From the NCBI RefSeq assembly GCF_002015085.1, contig NZ_MUXW01000079.1, forward strand, positions 1-6,342: DNA of 6,342 nt. The letters are read 5' to 3'. The translations under genes and the position numbers were made by a program. Position 1 is the stretch's first letter. Every line of letters starts with the position of its first letter. Origin of the DNA: Glaesserella parasuis. Lineage in GTDB: Bacteria; Pseudomonadota; Gammaproteobacteria; Enterobacterales; Pasteurellaceae. Below, piece after piece: positions 6,296 to 6,342 of the stretch. Below the pieces are notes generated by a model that worked only from the letters and a program-made list of their open reading frames with translations, was not told the origin of the DNA and did no database searches.

Positions 6296-6318
6296 CCATA
6301 GCACATAGTGTGCTATGG
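6296..6318 (+). promoter_or_regulatory. Hairpin between fusA and the next gene, no U-tract
   Basis: CCATAGCACA (6296-6305) and TGTGCTATGG (6309-6318) form a perfect 10-bp stem with a 3-base loop, 19 bases after the fusA stop. GACTTCATC follows, not a T-run. It is therefore unlikely to end transcription and may set the boundary or relative level between fusA and the following gene. Confidence 0.65.
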
Positions 6319-6330
6319 GACTTCATCAAC

Positions 6331-6336
6331 AAAGGA
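6331..6336 (+). promoter_or_regulatory. Ribosome-binding site for an off-window gene, probably tuf
   Basis: AAAGGA is followed by AACTTT up to the window edge, leaving a normal spacing for a start codon at or just past base 6343. The str operon order rpsL-rpsG-fusA-tuf makes elongation factor Tu the expected product. No coding bases of it are visible, so this is inference from gene order. Confidence 0.65.
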
Positions 6337-6342
6337 AACTTT

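Overview
This is a chromosomal housekeeping window from a gammaproteobacterium, most likely a member of the Pasteurellaceae. I infer this from the low-GC DNA, the very E. coli-like ribosomal, EF-G, PII and ferrochelatase proteins, and one exact 9-base copy of the Actinobacillus pleuropneumoniae-type DNA uptake sequence (ACAAGCGGT, minus strand, 15-23). Species cannot be fixed from sequence reading alone. I see no mobile element, CRISPR array, tRNA or rRNA gene, broken gene, or new multi-gene system.

Left part, minus strand, read right to left: hemH (ferrochelatase, 2918-1956) ends in a strong intrinsic terminator (1949-1908). A very AT-rich gap of about 200 bp follows, and then a two-gene nitrogen unit: a PII signalling protein (glnK-type by position, 1711-1373) and the ammonium channel amtB (1354-47), separated by 18 bases. 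In this conserved pair PII plugs AmtB when nitrogen is plentiful. The window ends just past amtB with two small hairpins, one of which contains the uptake sequence.

Right part, plus strand: the str operon, rpsL (S12), rpsG (S7) and fusA (EF-G). A ribosome-binding site for a following gene, almost certainly tuf, lies at the right edge. A near-consensus sigma-70 promoter (TTGACA, 17 bp, TAGAAT; 3013-3041) drives it, divergent from hemH.

The most interesting content is in the gaps of the str operon, each of which holds an RNA structure. They are a terminator-like hairpin at the extreme 5' end of the leader, an S7 autoregulatory element between rpsL and rpsG that ties up the rpsG ribosome-binding site, an 11-bp perfect hairpin between rpsG and fusA, and a 10-bp perfect hairpin after fusA. 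The last two lack a U-tract, so they look like processing, stability or translation elements rather than terminators.
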